A stretch of 64,000 nucleotides of DNA from Rhynchopus sp. YZ270_cl-10 (Eukaryota > Euglenozoa > Diplonemea > Diplonemida > Diplonemidae). Below, one piece after another: positions 20,527 to 29,482 of the stretch; the first letter of the stretch is position 1; each line of letters starts with the position of its first letter. A program made the translations under genes and the position numbers. Under the pieces are notes generated by a model. The model did no database searches. It was not told the origin of the DNA and saw only the letters and a program-made list of their open reading frames with translations. The stretch spans positions 1,550,001 to 1,614,000 of the forward strand of contig OZ037852.1 in assembly GCA_964035575.1 (NCBI GenBank), read 5' to 3'.

Positions 20527-20941
20527 CGTTTCTTTTTCTGAGAGGGGTTGCTTCATATCCTTTTCAATACTGGGTACTTTTTTTGTGGGTTATACTGCGG
20601 GACTTATATTCCCTCTGGGGTTGTTTTTTTTTAGTTTTTGTCCAAAAAAAAAAGACAAAAAAAGTATGTCTAGATCTGTGTACAACGTGGCCCTCCTCCT
20701 TATGTATTTTCTGACCACATCCCCTCCTCCTCCTCCTCCTTCCTTACCCCCCTCCTCAGAACAGGTGAAAGACCTATTACACTATTAGCTAATCTTCCCA
20801 CTTTTAAAGAAAAGAGGAACTCAAACGCAGGTAGAGTGAACCAATCCCACGTCGTTTTTGCGCATATTTCGTAGAGGGAGCGTGGATATTGTAAGGGAGT
20901 AGAGAAGAGAAGAGAAAATACATAAGTAAGGAAATAACACA

Positions 20942-21776
20942 ATGGACGATGGTCCTGTCAGCATCGTGCGCTCGTGCGGCATTATCGACTCGGAGGCAAA
21001 TCTTGCCGACACCATGAAGGAGCTTGGCGATGCAACTGTTGTAGGACTGTACCACACCGCTTCTTGGTGCCCACCTTGCAGGTATGGTGTTTGTTTTTGT
21101 CTCGTTTATTGGCTGAAAGGGGGGAATAAAGTGCTATTTTGGGGTCGTCAAACTGCGTTTTGTTTTTAGTATTAGTTCTCTTTGCGTTGCACTCTCTCCA
21201 TATCTCCTTTTGCTCTCCATGCAGTCTGGATCTCAACACAGTTAAAAAAAACAGTTTGTCCTTATCGTTTTGCCTTCTAAGCAATACAGAGAGAACCAAC
21301 CATTTTCGTTTTTTTTTTTTACCACTTTTTTCAAACCCCCCCATCATCCCATCCACAGAAAATTCACTCCAACCCTGCACGCCTTTGCAGAGAAGAACCC
21401 CCGCTTCAAAGTTGTTGTTGTGAGCGGCGATAAAAACGAATTTGACTTTAAGAACTACATCGCGAAGTACCCTGGGTTTCTGTCTATCCCCTTTGAGAGC
21501 CCTGCGCGGGGTGCTGTCGTGCAGGCAATGAACTCCACGATGATGCCCAACCTGCATATCTACAACGTACGCAACGGCGAGCTGCTCACAACATGGGGCC
21601 GTACAGTCATCTCCGAGAACCCCGACGCTATGGAAATGTGGTCGCAAGGCGAGAGCGGGATGTTTCACGGCAAGGTCATCGGACGCTACGTCTTTGGTCT
21701 CAGCGCTATGGTCCTTGTACTGATCTTTCTCTTCCAAAACATTCTTCCCAGCAGGCAGGTCTCCAAGGGACTCTGA
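20942..21776 (+). CDS. Membrane-anchored tryparedoxin/nucleoredoxin-like thiol oxidoreductase
   Basis: Exons are 20942-21081 and 21359-21776, joined in phase 2, giving 185 aa. The junction rebuilds WCPPCR-KFTPTL (Cys43 and Cys46), the tryparedoxin-type active site, as opposed to WCGPC of thioredoxin. The fold continues with FKVVVVSGDKNEFDF, YPGFLSIPF and MPNLHIYNVRNGELLTTWGR, which carries the cis-Pro segment. A hydrophobic C-terminal helix (VFGLSAMVLVLIFLFQNIL, about 156-174) should tether it to a membrane with the active site on the N-terminal side. In kinetoplastids tryparedoxin passes electrons from trypanothione to peroxidases; the next gene encodes such a peroxidase, 512 bp downstream. 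Nucleoredoxin is the alternative. Confidence 0.88.
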
Positions 21777-22287
21777 TTGTGTTTTGTTACATGCATAGCA
21801 ACGCCTACCATGTCCACAGCGCGCGCACTCCAAAACTTTCGTTTATAATCCGGTTTTGAGGTTGGGCGGAATATTGTGGCAAATCCATCCTCCGGATAGA
21901 TACTCTTTTGGGGGGTTTTTTTGGCGGATTTTTTTTTAATTCCGGGGCTCAATAAAACCACGGTAACCGTAGTAATAATCGTAGAGAAGAGATAATCCTG
22001 TCTTTTTTTTTTGGATGTAGTTTTAAATTTTTTTGCATAGAATATGGTGCCCTCCCTGTGAGAATTCACCAAAAGGCTTTTTTTGTTTTTTTGTTTTTTT
22101 GGACAGAGGTTCGCTTTCTGGGTGGGGAGAAGGGTAACGATCTTTTTTTTTTTAACCCACTATGTTTACAAGACAACGAATAAAAAAAGCTACATCTTTT
22201 TTTTGAAACCATTTTTTCCCCACCTCATATCCCTTTTATTTTCTTTGGGCAGTGTTTTTTTTGGTCTTTTGAAAAAAGATCTTCCGA
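21777..22287. other. Gap between tryparedoxin and peroxidase genes
   Basis: T-rich intergenic sequence with several T-runs. A pyrimidine stretch ending TTTGGGCAG at about 22251 could be an acceptor for the peroxidase leader. No gene is seen. Confidence 0.45.
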
Positions 22288-22767
22288 ATGTCGCAGCCCG
22301 AATCATTCTATGACATCATTGAGAAGGATATTGATGGAAGTGACGTCAACTTCACGCGCTTCAGGGGAAGGGTTGTGTACGGACTGAACGTAGCCTCAAG
22401 GTGCTCATCGACCCCTGGAGAGTATCAACGCTTGCGAGAGATTGGGGAGCGATTTGAAGGAAGGGATGTCGACATCTTGGCCTTCCCCAGCGGGCAATAC
22501 GCTAACCAGGAGTGTACAAAGGACGCAGAAATAGCAGACTTCGCACGCACCCACGGCCCAAAAGGGCTAATCGTCATGAGCAAAGGGAACGTCAAGGGGA
22601 AGGAGCCGCGCCCAACCTACGCATACCTCAGGCGCGCCTGTGAGGGGAGGTTGGACACCTCCTGGAACTTCCGTGCGAAGTTTCTCGTTGACAGAACAGG
22701 GAAGTCCTACGCAGCGTCAGACCCAGAAGTGGAAATAAATTATCTACTCGGGCTCGGGCTGTACTAG
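22288..22767 (+). CDS. Glutathione-peroxidase-type (probably tryparedoxin-dependent) peroxidase
   Basis: 159 aa, single exon. GPx family landmarks are in order: FYDIIEKDIDG, then VYGLNVASRC with the peroxidatic Cys39 (Cys, not Sec), LAFPSGQYANQEC in place of the usual FPCNQFGxQEP (Gln kept, Cys and Asn changed), and SWNFRAKFLVDRTGK with Trp126/Asn127. The catalytic Cys-Gln-Trp-Asn set therefore appears intact. The Cys normally found in the 'FvCtkFkaeF' helix of thioredoxin-dependent GPx is missing (DFARTHGPKG), so either it works as a one-Cys enzyme or the Cys in NQEC substitutes. It is placed directly after the tryparedoxin-like gene, which suggests a redox pair. Short for the family (about 165-180 aa). 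Confidence 0.87.
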   Translation: MSQPESFYDIIEKDIDGSDVNFTRFRGRVVYGLNVASRCSSTPGEYQRLREIGERFEGRDVDILAFPSGQYANQECTKDAEIADFARTHGPKGLIVMSKGNVKGKEPRPTYAYLRRACEGRLDTSWNFRAKFLVDRTGKSYAASDPEVEINYLLGLGLY

Positions 22768-23066
22768 GTTTTAGGGGTTAGTGGGAGGTTGAACAAAGAG
22801 GGCAAAACAGAAGAGAAGGATGTGTGTATGGGACGTCGTTTTCCGTAGCCTTTGCAACGTTTTTTTTTTGAGGTGAAGACTGAACGGTGACTATACTACA
22901 ACAGATTGTCGAAGAGGTGGCATGGTGCTGTACAGGAACCGCCTCATGGTTGGGTTGGGTAGATAATGAAAATATGGAGTTGTTTCCCCCCCCTTTTTTT
23001 GAGTTCATTTTCTTTTGTTTTCAGTGTCTCCCCAAAGGCGTTGGCACTATCAAATTTCACTTTATT

Positions 23067-23098
<32 letters not shown>

Positions 23099-23170
23099 CA
23101 CAACAGCCCTTTCCCCTCCCTTTCTTTCCTCCCCTCCTCTCCCCTCGCATTTCTTACACAAATATTTTGA
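22768..23170. other. Gap with B' repeat and 30-base T-run
   Basis: Holds the B' copy at 23024-23070, which runs straight into a T30 tract (23069-23098), followed by a C/T-rich leader to the next ATG. No gene is seen. Confidence 0.5.
23024..23070 (+). repeat. B'-family repeat, copy 2, with long T tail
   Basis: GTGTCTCCCCAAAGGCGTTG and then GCACTATCAAATTTCACTTT, followed by 30 T. Same order as the copies at 58121 and 30484. Confidence 0.65.
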
Positions 23171-24559
23171 ATGTTTTTCGCACCCATCTTGCTTGGATGT
23201 TGCATAGGAAGGATTTCTGAGGGAGACCTGCCCGATAATTTCTTCGCACATGAGGAAGCGGAGTACGCATTCCACCCCGACTGGGGAGAGCTGGAGGTCG
23301 ACTTCAGTGGCCTGCAGACAACAGTGTCGGACGTCAAACTGCCACGACTCATCAATCTGTGCAGCATCTTCGAACTCAACCACAAGGGACCACCCGATTC
23401 TTGCACCACTCTCCGTTTTGGCGAAGACCTCCACTTTGGTGCGTCCTTAGGTCACGACGCAAGCCTCGCACTCCGCCAGGCATCTGAACCTCGCGGTAAG
23501 CTTGACAGCCGAGCACTATTTACACATACATTTCAGGCTAAGGGGACACTCATCATCACAGACATTGATGGCAGGCTTGAAGCTGCGTACAACATCTCAC
23601 AACACTTCAACGAACGCTTTGCAAGCGAAGGTGGCGCCAGCCTCTACATCACCCCAGGGAATGCGCCAGCGGACGGACCGGTACACCAAAACGCGATGGA
23701 CGTGGTGGAGGTGCAAATTGTTGGGAAAAAACGGTGGTTTGTGTGGAACGCAACCGCAGTGTCGGTGATAGGGAGTGGGGAGCAACACCAGGCGGTGCGG
23801 TTGCCGACACAGCATATGCTACCTAGGATCGATGCAAACCAGAGTGATGCTGTCATCATCGAGCTCACCCCGGGAGATGCACTGTACATACCTCGCGGCA
23901 TGGCGCACCGTGCAGAGACCATGGGGCTCGACGATACTTCAGTGCATCTCAGTGTCGGGATCGAACGTGAAGGGTACACTTTTGCAGACATTCTCGCACA
24001 CTGCGTGATGGTGTCGGATGTGGTGCATCTCGACGACCGCGTCCTGATGGAAGGGGTTGAGGGTGGGTTGGGGAGTACGTATGAGGGGGATATGCATATA
24101 TCCTGGAAGGACGTCCTCCACACTGTTGTCCACGCACTCAGTCTGACAGAGATCGGCCTCCGCAGGGTTGCGGATCTGCGTTCCCCCGAAGGGCTGACGG
24201 AAGCGCTGCACAGTGTGCTGGGGCAGCTCGAAGGTGCTGGTGTTGTGCAAACCATCACCAACGCCTTAGTGCTTTTAAAACCGGTGCATCCCCAGGCAGA
24301 GCTGATTGTGCAGACCTGCGATATTCTGGTGATGTTGCTTCCCGTTGCCTTGCAAGCCATCAAAGACTCTCCCTCAGCCGTCATCACCTCCTTCTGTGAG
24401 AAAACCTGTGTCAAAGAGCGTGAGGGTAGGAACGGCTGGGAGGACTGGCTTCTCCGTAATATGGTGCGTGGTGCAAAGGAGAGCGAGAAGGCGAAAGCAA
24501 AGCAACGTACGGTGCGCAAACCGTATCTCCCCTGCTGTCGATTGCTGCAGGATGCGTGA
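23171..24559 (+). CDS. JmjC/cupin-domain protein (NO66/MINA ribosomal-oxygenase-like)
   Basis: 462 aa, single exon. The central double-stranded beta-helix shows ASLYITPGNAPADGPVHQNAMD, then VVEVQIVGKKRWFVW and LTPGDALYIPRGMAHRAE, the layout of MINA53/NO66 2-oxoglutarate hydroxylases ('HxD...vlQleGrKrW...l.pGDllY.PrG..H'). The distal iron ligand His246 is present, but the proximal HxD reads His172-Gln-Asn174, so iron binding may be weakened or lost. The C-terminal part (after about 270) is helical, as in the dimerisation and winged-helix region of ribosomal oxygenases. A GTAAGC...TTTCAG pair at about 23494-23555 could be an intron, but splicing it would introduce a stop, so the continuous frame is kept. 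The ATG follows a long T/C tract. Confidence 0.75.
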   Translation: MFFAPILLGCCIGRISEGDLPDNFFAHEEAEYAFHPDWGELEVDFSGLQTTVSDVKLPRLINLCSIFELNHKGPPDSCTTLRFGEDLHFGASLGHDASLALRQASEPRGKLDSRALFTHTFQAKGTLIITDIDGRLEAAYNISQHFNERFASEGGASLYITPGNAPADGPVHQNAMDVVEVQIVGKKRWFVWNATAVSVIGSGEQHQAVRLPTQHMLPRIDANQSDAVIIELTPGDALYIPRGMAHRAETMGLDDTSVHLSVGIEREGYTFADILAHCVMVSDVVHLDDRVLMEGVEGGLGSTYEGDMHISWKDVLHTVVHALSLTEIGLRRVADLRSPEGLTEALHSVLGQLEGAGVVQTITNALVLLKPVHPQAELIVQTCDILVMLLPVALQAIKDSPSAVITSFCEKTCVKEREGRNGWEDWLLRNMVRGAKESEKAKAKQRTVRKPYLPCCRLLQDA

Positions 24560-24723
24560 CAAAAAAAGCATATCCTCCATTCAGTCATTGAGTGGGGTGT
24601 GATTGTCGATCAACGACATTTAAACCACTAACAGATAACATCGCTTACTTTTTTTAGATCTTTTTCACCATTTCCTCACTCACACACTACAAGGTTTCTA
24701 TTACAACCCCATCTCACCGTAAC

Positions 24724-26391
24724 ATGACGTGCATGCCAAGTCTTGTGCTGTTCGGACAACGTCCCCCATCCTTTGATGACCGTGCAGAGCTACGTGCTTG
24801 CTACGCGCACATGTGGTCGACGTACGCTGGCACAGACACACCACACGAACGCTTTCTCGAAGACCTCAAGACAGCAGCGGAGTCGGGGCACCCCATTGTG
24901 AAGGTGATGTTGTCGCACAGTGCGCTGCAGGATGAGGGCTTCTGCACGATTGCAGCGGTACTGTCTCTTTTGCCGCGGTTTGGCCACCCCACGGAGGTGG
25001 TTCTGTCGCACAACACCCCCGGTGTGAGGGGCCTGCGTGCTGTGCTGTCTGTGTCGAACAACAGCAACATCTCTGTCATCGAGCTCTTTCAATGCGGCTT
25101 GGGGGACGCAGACTGTGCTGTCATTGCAGAGGTGCTGTGTACGAACCCAAGCTTGCAGCGTCTGAAGCTGGGTGACAATGATATCACGGATGCGGGTGTT
25201 GCAGTGTTGTGTGATGGCGTTGCAGATAATATGCAGATGGTGCAGCTGCACCTTGGAGGGAACGATGTAGGGGATGCAGGCATGAGGCACATCGCACGCT
25301 CGCTGTTTGGACACATCTCGGTCACCTCCTTGGGGCTGCGCAATGTGGGTATCGGTGACGCAGGGGTGGCTGTCATCGCCGAGGCGCTTGCCGCATCTTC
25401 CTGCAGACTGCAGGAGGTCAATCTCCGATTGAATCCCTTCTCATCGAAGTCGTCGCGTGCGCTGGGGGGTGCCTTGGCACAGAACACTTCGTTGAGGCAT
25501 CTGGATGCGTCGAGCTGCAAAATTTCGTCGGGTCTCCGCCAGCTTTCCGTTGGGATTGCGTCGTCGCAGCTGACAGAGCTGTCTCTGTGCGGCAATGTGC
25601 TGGCAGACGAAGGTGTGGTGGTGCTGTGCAGGGCACTGCACGAACGGCGCTCCCGCATTACGGTCCTGCTTCTGGACGAGGTTGGGCTGACCTCGGCTGG
25701 GGTGTCTGCCGTTGCTTCCTTGGTGCACGCCTCGCCGCACCTCAAGATACTGAGTCTGAAGGAGAACTGCCTCGGGGACGGTGCCTGCCTCCTGGCGCGT
25801 GCCCTCGCAGGGAGCAGGCTGGAGTCGCTCAATGTAACACAATGCGGCATCCTCCCGCAAGGGTCCGCCTCCTTCGCGTTGGGCCTCAGGACGAACACCT
25901 CGCTGACAGCGTTGGACCACGCAAGCAACTCCACCGGAGCGTCGGGCGTCATGTGGGCCAGCGCGCTTGCAGTGAACAAAACCCTGACGCGCCTGTCCCT
26001 GACGGACAACGAGATCCCCGGACACGGCGTGCGTGCGATCGAGCTGGCGCTGAGTTCGAACAGCACCCTGCGTGGCTTCAACTTTGGAGGGCAGAGTGCG
26101 GTGCCCCCTGTTGCGAACAGAGTCCCTTCGTCGTGCAGGGTAGCGATCAACAAGCAGGTCCAGGCCAACAGAACTGCACACTACACCGCAACAGGTGACG
26201 CAGGTGGCGACTGCACCCCAAAGCTCATTACGAACGCTGTGCTGTGCTGCCTGAAGGGCTGGCTGAAGAGCGACAACATCGATGTGGAGGAGTCGCTCGT
26301 CAGGCACGACGTCCGGCCACACCGCCGTGCCCTTGGCACCCTCTCGGCGAACAACCTCAACGCTAAGAGGGAGCTCGGGAAGCAGCGGTAA
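24724..26391 (+). CDS. Leucine-rich-repeat protein (ribonuclease-inhibitor type)
   Basis: 555 aa, single exon. About 12 LRRs with 28-residue spacing cover about residues 55-470, for example LQRLKLGDNDITDAGVAVLC, VQLHLGGNDVGDAGMRHIA, LTELSLCGNVLADEGVVVLC and LKILSLKENCLGDGACLLA. The xxLxLxxNxIgdxG pattern is the RI/NLRC class. No NACHT, kinase or membrane segment is visible. The C-terminal 80 residues are basic and non-repetitive. It is probably an intracellular scaffold; in flagellates such proteins are often axonemal, but nothing here proves it. A candidate acceptor AG is at 24692-24693 in the leader. Confidence 0.85.
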   Translation: MTCMPSLVLFGQRPPSFDDRAELRACYAHMWSTYAGTDTPHERFLEDLKTAAESGHPIVKVMLSHSALQDEGFCTIAAVLSLLPRFGHPTEVVLSHNTPGVRGLRAVLSVSNNSNISVIELFQCGLGDADCAVIAEVLCTNPSLQRLKLGDNDITDAGVAVLCDGVADNMQMVQLHLGGNDVGDAGMRHIARSLFGHISVTSLGLRNVGIGDAGVAVIAEALAASSCRLQEVNLRLNPFSSKSSRALGGALAQNTSLRHLDASSCKISSGLRQLSVGIASSQLTELSLCGNVLADEGVVVLCRALHERRSRITVLLLDEVGLTSAGVSAVASLVHASPHLKILSLKENCLGDGACLLARALAGSRLESLNVTQCGILPQGSASFALGLRTNTSLTALDHASNSTGASGVMWASALAVNKTLTRLSLTDNEIPGHGVRAIELALSSNSTLRGFNFGGQSAVPPVANRVPSSCRVAINKQVQANRTAHYTATGDAGGDCTPKLITNAVLCCLKGWLKSDNIDVEESLVRHDVRPHRRALGTLSANNLNAKRELGKQR

Positions 26392-27843
26392 GGAGGAAAA
26401 AAATGGCTCAAAAAAAAAGAAAAGAAAAAAGTCTCCAGGTGGGGGGTGGAATTTTTTTAGGGGGAAAACACGTATGGCAAATGATAATTTATTATGAGAT
26501 CTCATAATAAATTATGAGATCATTATGCGCTATTATGCGCGCTCATAATAATCGCATAATGCATAATAGCGCATAATAGCACATAATAGCACATAATAGC
26601 GCATAATAGCGCATAATGATTATGCGCTATTATGTGCTCATTATGTGCTCATTATGTGCCCTACCCCAATGCCCCAAACCAGAAAATACCACCCTCAGAT
26701 GTCCAAAAATCCATCTGCGCCCGGTTTTGAGCAGTTTTGAGCCTCAAGAAGCCCCGTATCTGCTTTTTTCAAAAATGTACATACAACTTGTACCTGCCCA
26801 CCCCTCGTAGATAGAGCAACTCACACATCCATCACGCCTCAGTGTGAGCCAGGGGCCAGAAAAGCCCCCAAAGCCACATATTTTCACCCCAGAACCTATC
26901 CCGAGGGGTACCCAGGCGGTTTCGGGGTGTTTAGAGGGACTTGGTGGAACTTAGAACCATGTTTCAAAAAGTGTCAAGCACCTGGTACCAAAGGTTTTCC
27001 CACCCAAGGTATCTTAAGCCGTCAAAAAACGTGAAGTAGGTAATAAATCAAAGAAACCCCCCTGAAGTCAATAAAAACCACACCATAGGCCCATTTGTAC
27101 CCCAAAAATCGAATTCCGCCCGGTTTTGGGCACTTTTGACCACTTCTGAGCGACTTTTTTTGGGTGGGGGGGTGGGGGGTACGGCACATAATGAGCGCAT
27201 AACGCCGCATAATTGGCGCATAATAGCGCATAATAGCACATAATAGCACATAATAGCACATAATAGCACATAATAGCGCATAATATCACATGTATTATGA
27301 GATCTCATAATAGCGCATAATATATTATCATTTGCCATACGTGGGAAAAACAGAGTTTCCCGTCTCGTGTCGACCCGCGGGGTTTGTTAGGTTGATTGTG
27401 TGTAGCAACCTGGTGCACCTAGTGGGGGCGATACTTTCTCAAAGATGTGCGCAACACCGTGGAGGTGTCGTACAGCTTTTTAAATAAATGTTCTCTTTTT
27501 TTGTTGTGCCGTTTTAGGGTTGGGATCGGTGCTGAACAAAATATCTCGTAATAGTAAGACACGTGCGCGAAGGTGGGGCACGTTTCATCTTACAAATTCT
27601 CTTGTCACTTGTTTGTCCTTTAGTTTGGGTTTATTCAAACCTTTACCTTTTTATTTTTTGCATTTTTCAAGCATTTTTTTCCTACCTTGAAAACACAGCA
27701 AAATCCCCCTCCTTTCTACATGCCCCCTTCTCCTCCCTCCACGTACCTACACTCTTTCAGGGATGATTTAGAGTGATCAGAGGGTGTATTTCATCAATGG
27801 AGCGACGCACATAAGCTTTGCAGAGGACAGGACCTGAAGAGAG
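26392..27843. other. Gap containing a TIR element
   Basis: Most of the gap is the 875-bp TIR element at 26469-27343. After it comes T-rich sequence and a pyrimidine leader with AG at 27759-27760 before the gene at 27844. No coding exon is supported. Confidence 0.55.
26469..27343. mobile_element. 875-bp TIR element with 6-bp target duplication and CATAATAGCR repeats
   Basis: CACGTATGGCAAATGATAAT at the left end is matched inverted at the right end (ATTATCATTTGCCATACGTG region, to 27343). GGAAAA flanks both sides (26463-26468 and 27344-27349) as a target duplication. Inside each end are subterminal runs of CATAATAGCGCATAATAGCA-type decamers and the palindrome TATTATGAGATCTCATAATA. The middle (about 26660-27180) is unique with no transposase. 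Non-autonomous DNA transposon; the intact duplication suggests a fairly young insertion. Confidence 0.88.
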
Positions 27844-29118
27844 ATGGCACGCCACGGCCAGCCGCAGGTTGACACGAAGTTCAACCCGGCACGTCTCGTA
27901 GAGAACGTGACACGCTGTCCCCCGACACATACGTTGCGTCCACAAAGGATCAAAACTGTGGACAGTGTTGCCTTTACACGCCTTACGTCGTTTCCTCCGA
28001 ATGCTCTTCACGACTCGGCGGATGTGGTGCTCAGCTTTTTGCGTGCGTTTGATGTGATCATTTGGTGTTCGAGGAACATTAAGTCGTTGCATAAGGCGGC
28101 GAAGAGCGTGCAGTCGCGTCTGCGGATGTGGGCGGCAAGGAAGAACAAATGGAAGCAGGCGCTTCTGGACCTGTGGTCGTGGACGGAGCGTGAGGCACAG
28201 CGCAACATGCAGAAGCGTGTGCTCAACTCACTGCGCTTTGGGAATGCAGAGTCGCTGCGGAAGATGGAGGAGGAAGAGTTCCTCCAGGGCAACAGCGCTG
28301 CCCGCACCGCCACCGTGCAGGACTACCTCGTGCTGCTCTGCCACCAGTACAGCCGTAACGTCACCATATGGCAGGATGCGCATGGAGACAAGTGCAAATC
28401 CCTCACCACAGCGTTCAAATCCTTTGTCACAGTCGTGACGCAACTCCGCTCCGAACTGCTCGTTCTCAAAAAGGGAAAGTCCAAATGGAAGATTTCACAG
28501 TCCTGGAAGTTTAAGCAGGAAATGAACAACAAGCAAAGCCAACTGGAGGCCTGCGCACGGCAACGTATGGAGCTTATTGTCGCACTGCTCAAGGTTCCTA
28601 CACGGCCGCACTTTCCGTTTCAGGTGGGGCACTCTGATGTTCTGTGGCTGATGAACCGACGCAAAAAGAACCTGAAGGCGAAGCTGGAATCGGTCATCAA
28701 CTTCAACCGCGTGGTGCGGCCTTTAGGGGGCAAGCGGAGTGTCGTTGTTACTACGCAGCTGGTGGACCCCAACCCTTGTTCACGCCCTGCCACACCTGAA
28801 GGGGGCAACACCACACCCACACGGCGCTGTCGCTTCGTCATCAAACAGAAGAAACGGAAGCTCAGGAAACGACCCCGCGCAAAGCCAGGCGTCCTGCCAC
28901 GCATCCAAGGTGGCTCAATAGTGCTTCGTCCAGGAGCGGACCCAAACGACGGCTTCTGGATATCAGGTGACGGGGAAGACTTCGAAGCCACCGTAGAGGA
29001 GGACAGTGTACTGACCCCGCACCTCCCAAAGATCCCAGAAGGCAGCAGACGAGGTAGCAGACCTAAGATAGCGGGCCCCTGGGATGCAGACGGCGATGTG
29101 CACAAAAGCTTGCTTTAA
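27844..29118 (+). CDS. Basic alpha-helical protein, family unknown (424 aa)
   Basis: Not recognised as a named family. Residues about 60-260 are helical and rich in Lys, Arg and spaced Trp (AFDVIIWCSRNIKSLHKAA, LRMWAARKNKWKQALLDL, SWTEREAQRNMQKRV), reminiscent of IQ/Sfi1-like centrosomal helices. Residues about 310-424 are disordered and basic, then acidic (KKRKLRKRPRAKPG). It shares composition and Trp spacing with the products at 3377, 56412 and 63059. A leader AG at 27759-27760 follows a pyrimidine tract. Single exon. Confidence 0.75.
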   Translation: MARHGQPQVDTKFNPARLVENVTRCPPTHTLRPQRIKTVDSVAFTRLTSFPPNALHDSADVVLSFLRAFDVIIWCSRNIKSLHKAAKSVQSRLRMWAARKNKWKQALLDLWSWTEREAQRNMQKRVLNSLRFGNAESLRKMEEEEFLQGNSAARTATVQDYLVLLCHQYSRNVTIWQDAHGDKCKSLTTAFKSFVTVVTQLRSELLVLKKGKSKWKISQSWKFKQEMNNKQSQLEACARQRMELIVALLKVPTRPHFPFQVGHSDVLWLMNRRKKNLKAKLESVINFNRVVRPLGGKRSVVVTTQLVDPNPCSRPATPEGGNTTPTRRCRFVIKQKKRKLRKRPRAKPGVLPRIQGGSIVLRPGADPNDGFWISGDGEDFEATVEEDSVLTPHLPKIPEGSRRGSRPKIAGPWDADGDVHKSLL

Positions 29119-29482
29119 CAAGCAGTTTTTTTTTGCGGAAAAAGGCCTCAAATCCTTGCATTTTCATGCTTTCATTTGAAGCCTTTTGGCGATATTTTAC
29201 AAACAAAAAAAATTCAAACACCTGCCCAATTTTAAGGTGAACAACGCACGGTTTAGGTTTATCTTACCTTTTTTTGCTTTCCCCTTTTTGCCAGCGCTCA
29301 AGATGCCCCCACCTCTGCCGATCATAATTTTAACTTCATCAAAATCCCCCCATCCCCCTTCAAGAGAGGCAGCGCTGCCGAAGCATCGCTACCGCCTTTC
29401 CACCTACGTTGTAGGTGGGAAGAAAGCCCCTCCCTCTACAGCCACAAACCTCAGTTGCTTTTATTGGGTGTATCGGAACAGT
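29119..29482. other. Gap upstream of the small membrane-protein gene
   Basis: AT-rich 3' flank then C-rich leader. The frame is open upstream to 29186, but that part is low-complexity and starts in the 3' flank of the previous gene, so I treat it as leader. Confidence 0.4.

Larger units (their letters stand above)
19667..20941. other. Gap rich in stem-loop repeats
   Basis: Contains a 139-bp TIR element (19857-19995) and four stem-loop repeats in a row: B' (20205-20242), A (20270-20364), B (20421-20482) and C (20489-20526). T-rich sequence follows up to the tryparedoxin start. No coding exon is supported. Confidence 0.6.

Noticed and set aside
23494-23555. GTAAGC...TTTCAG as an intron in the JmjC gene
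   Set aside because: Splicing it creates an immediate stop, whereas the unspliced frame continues into the conserved domain.
25089-26505. Long minus-strand frames over the LRR gene
   Set aside because: They are antisense shadows of a GC-rich gene; the + frame has regular LRR spacing.
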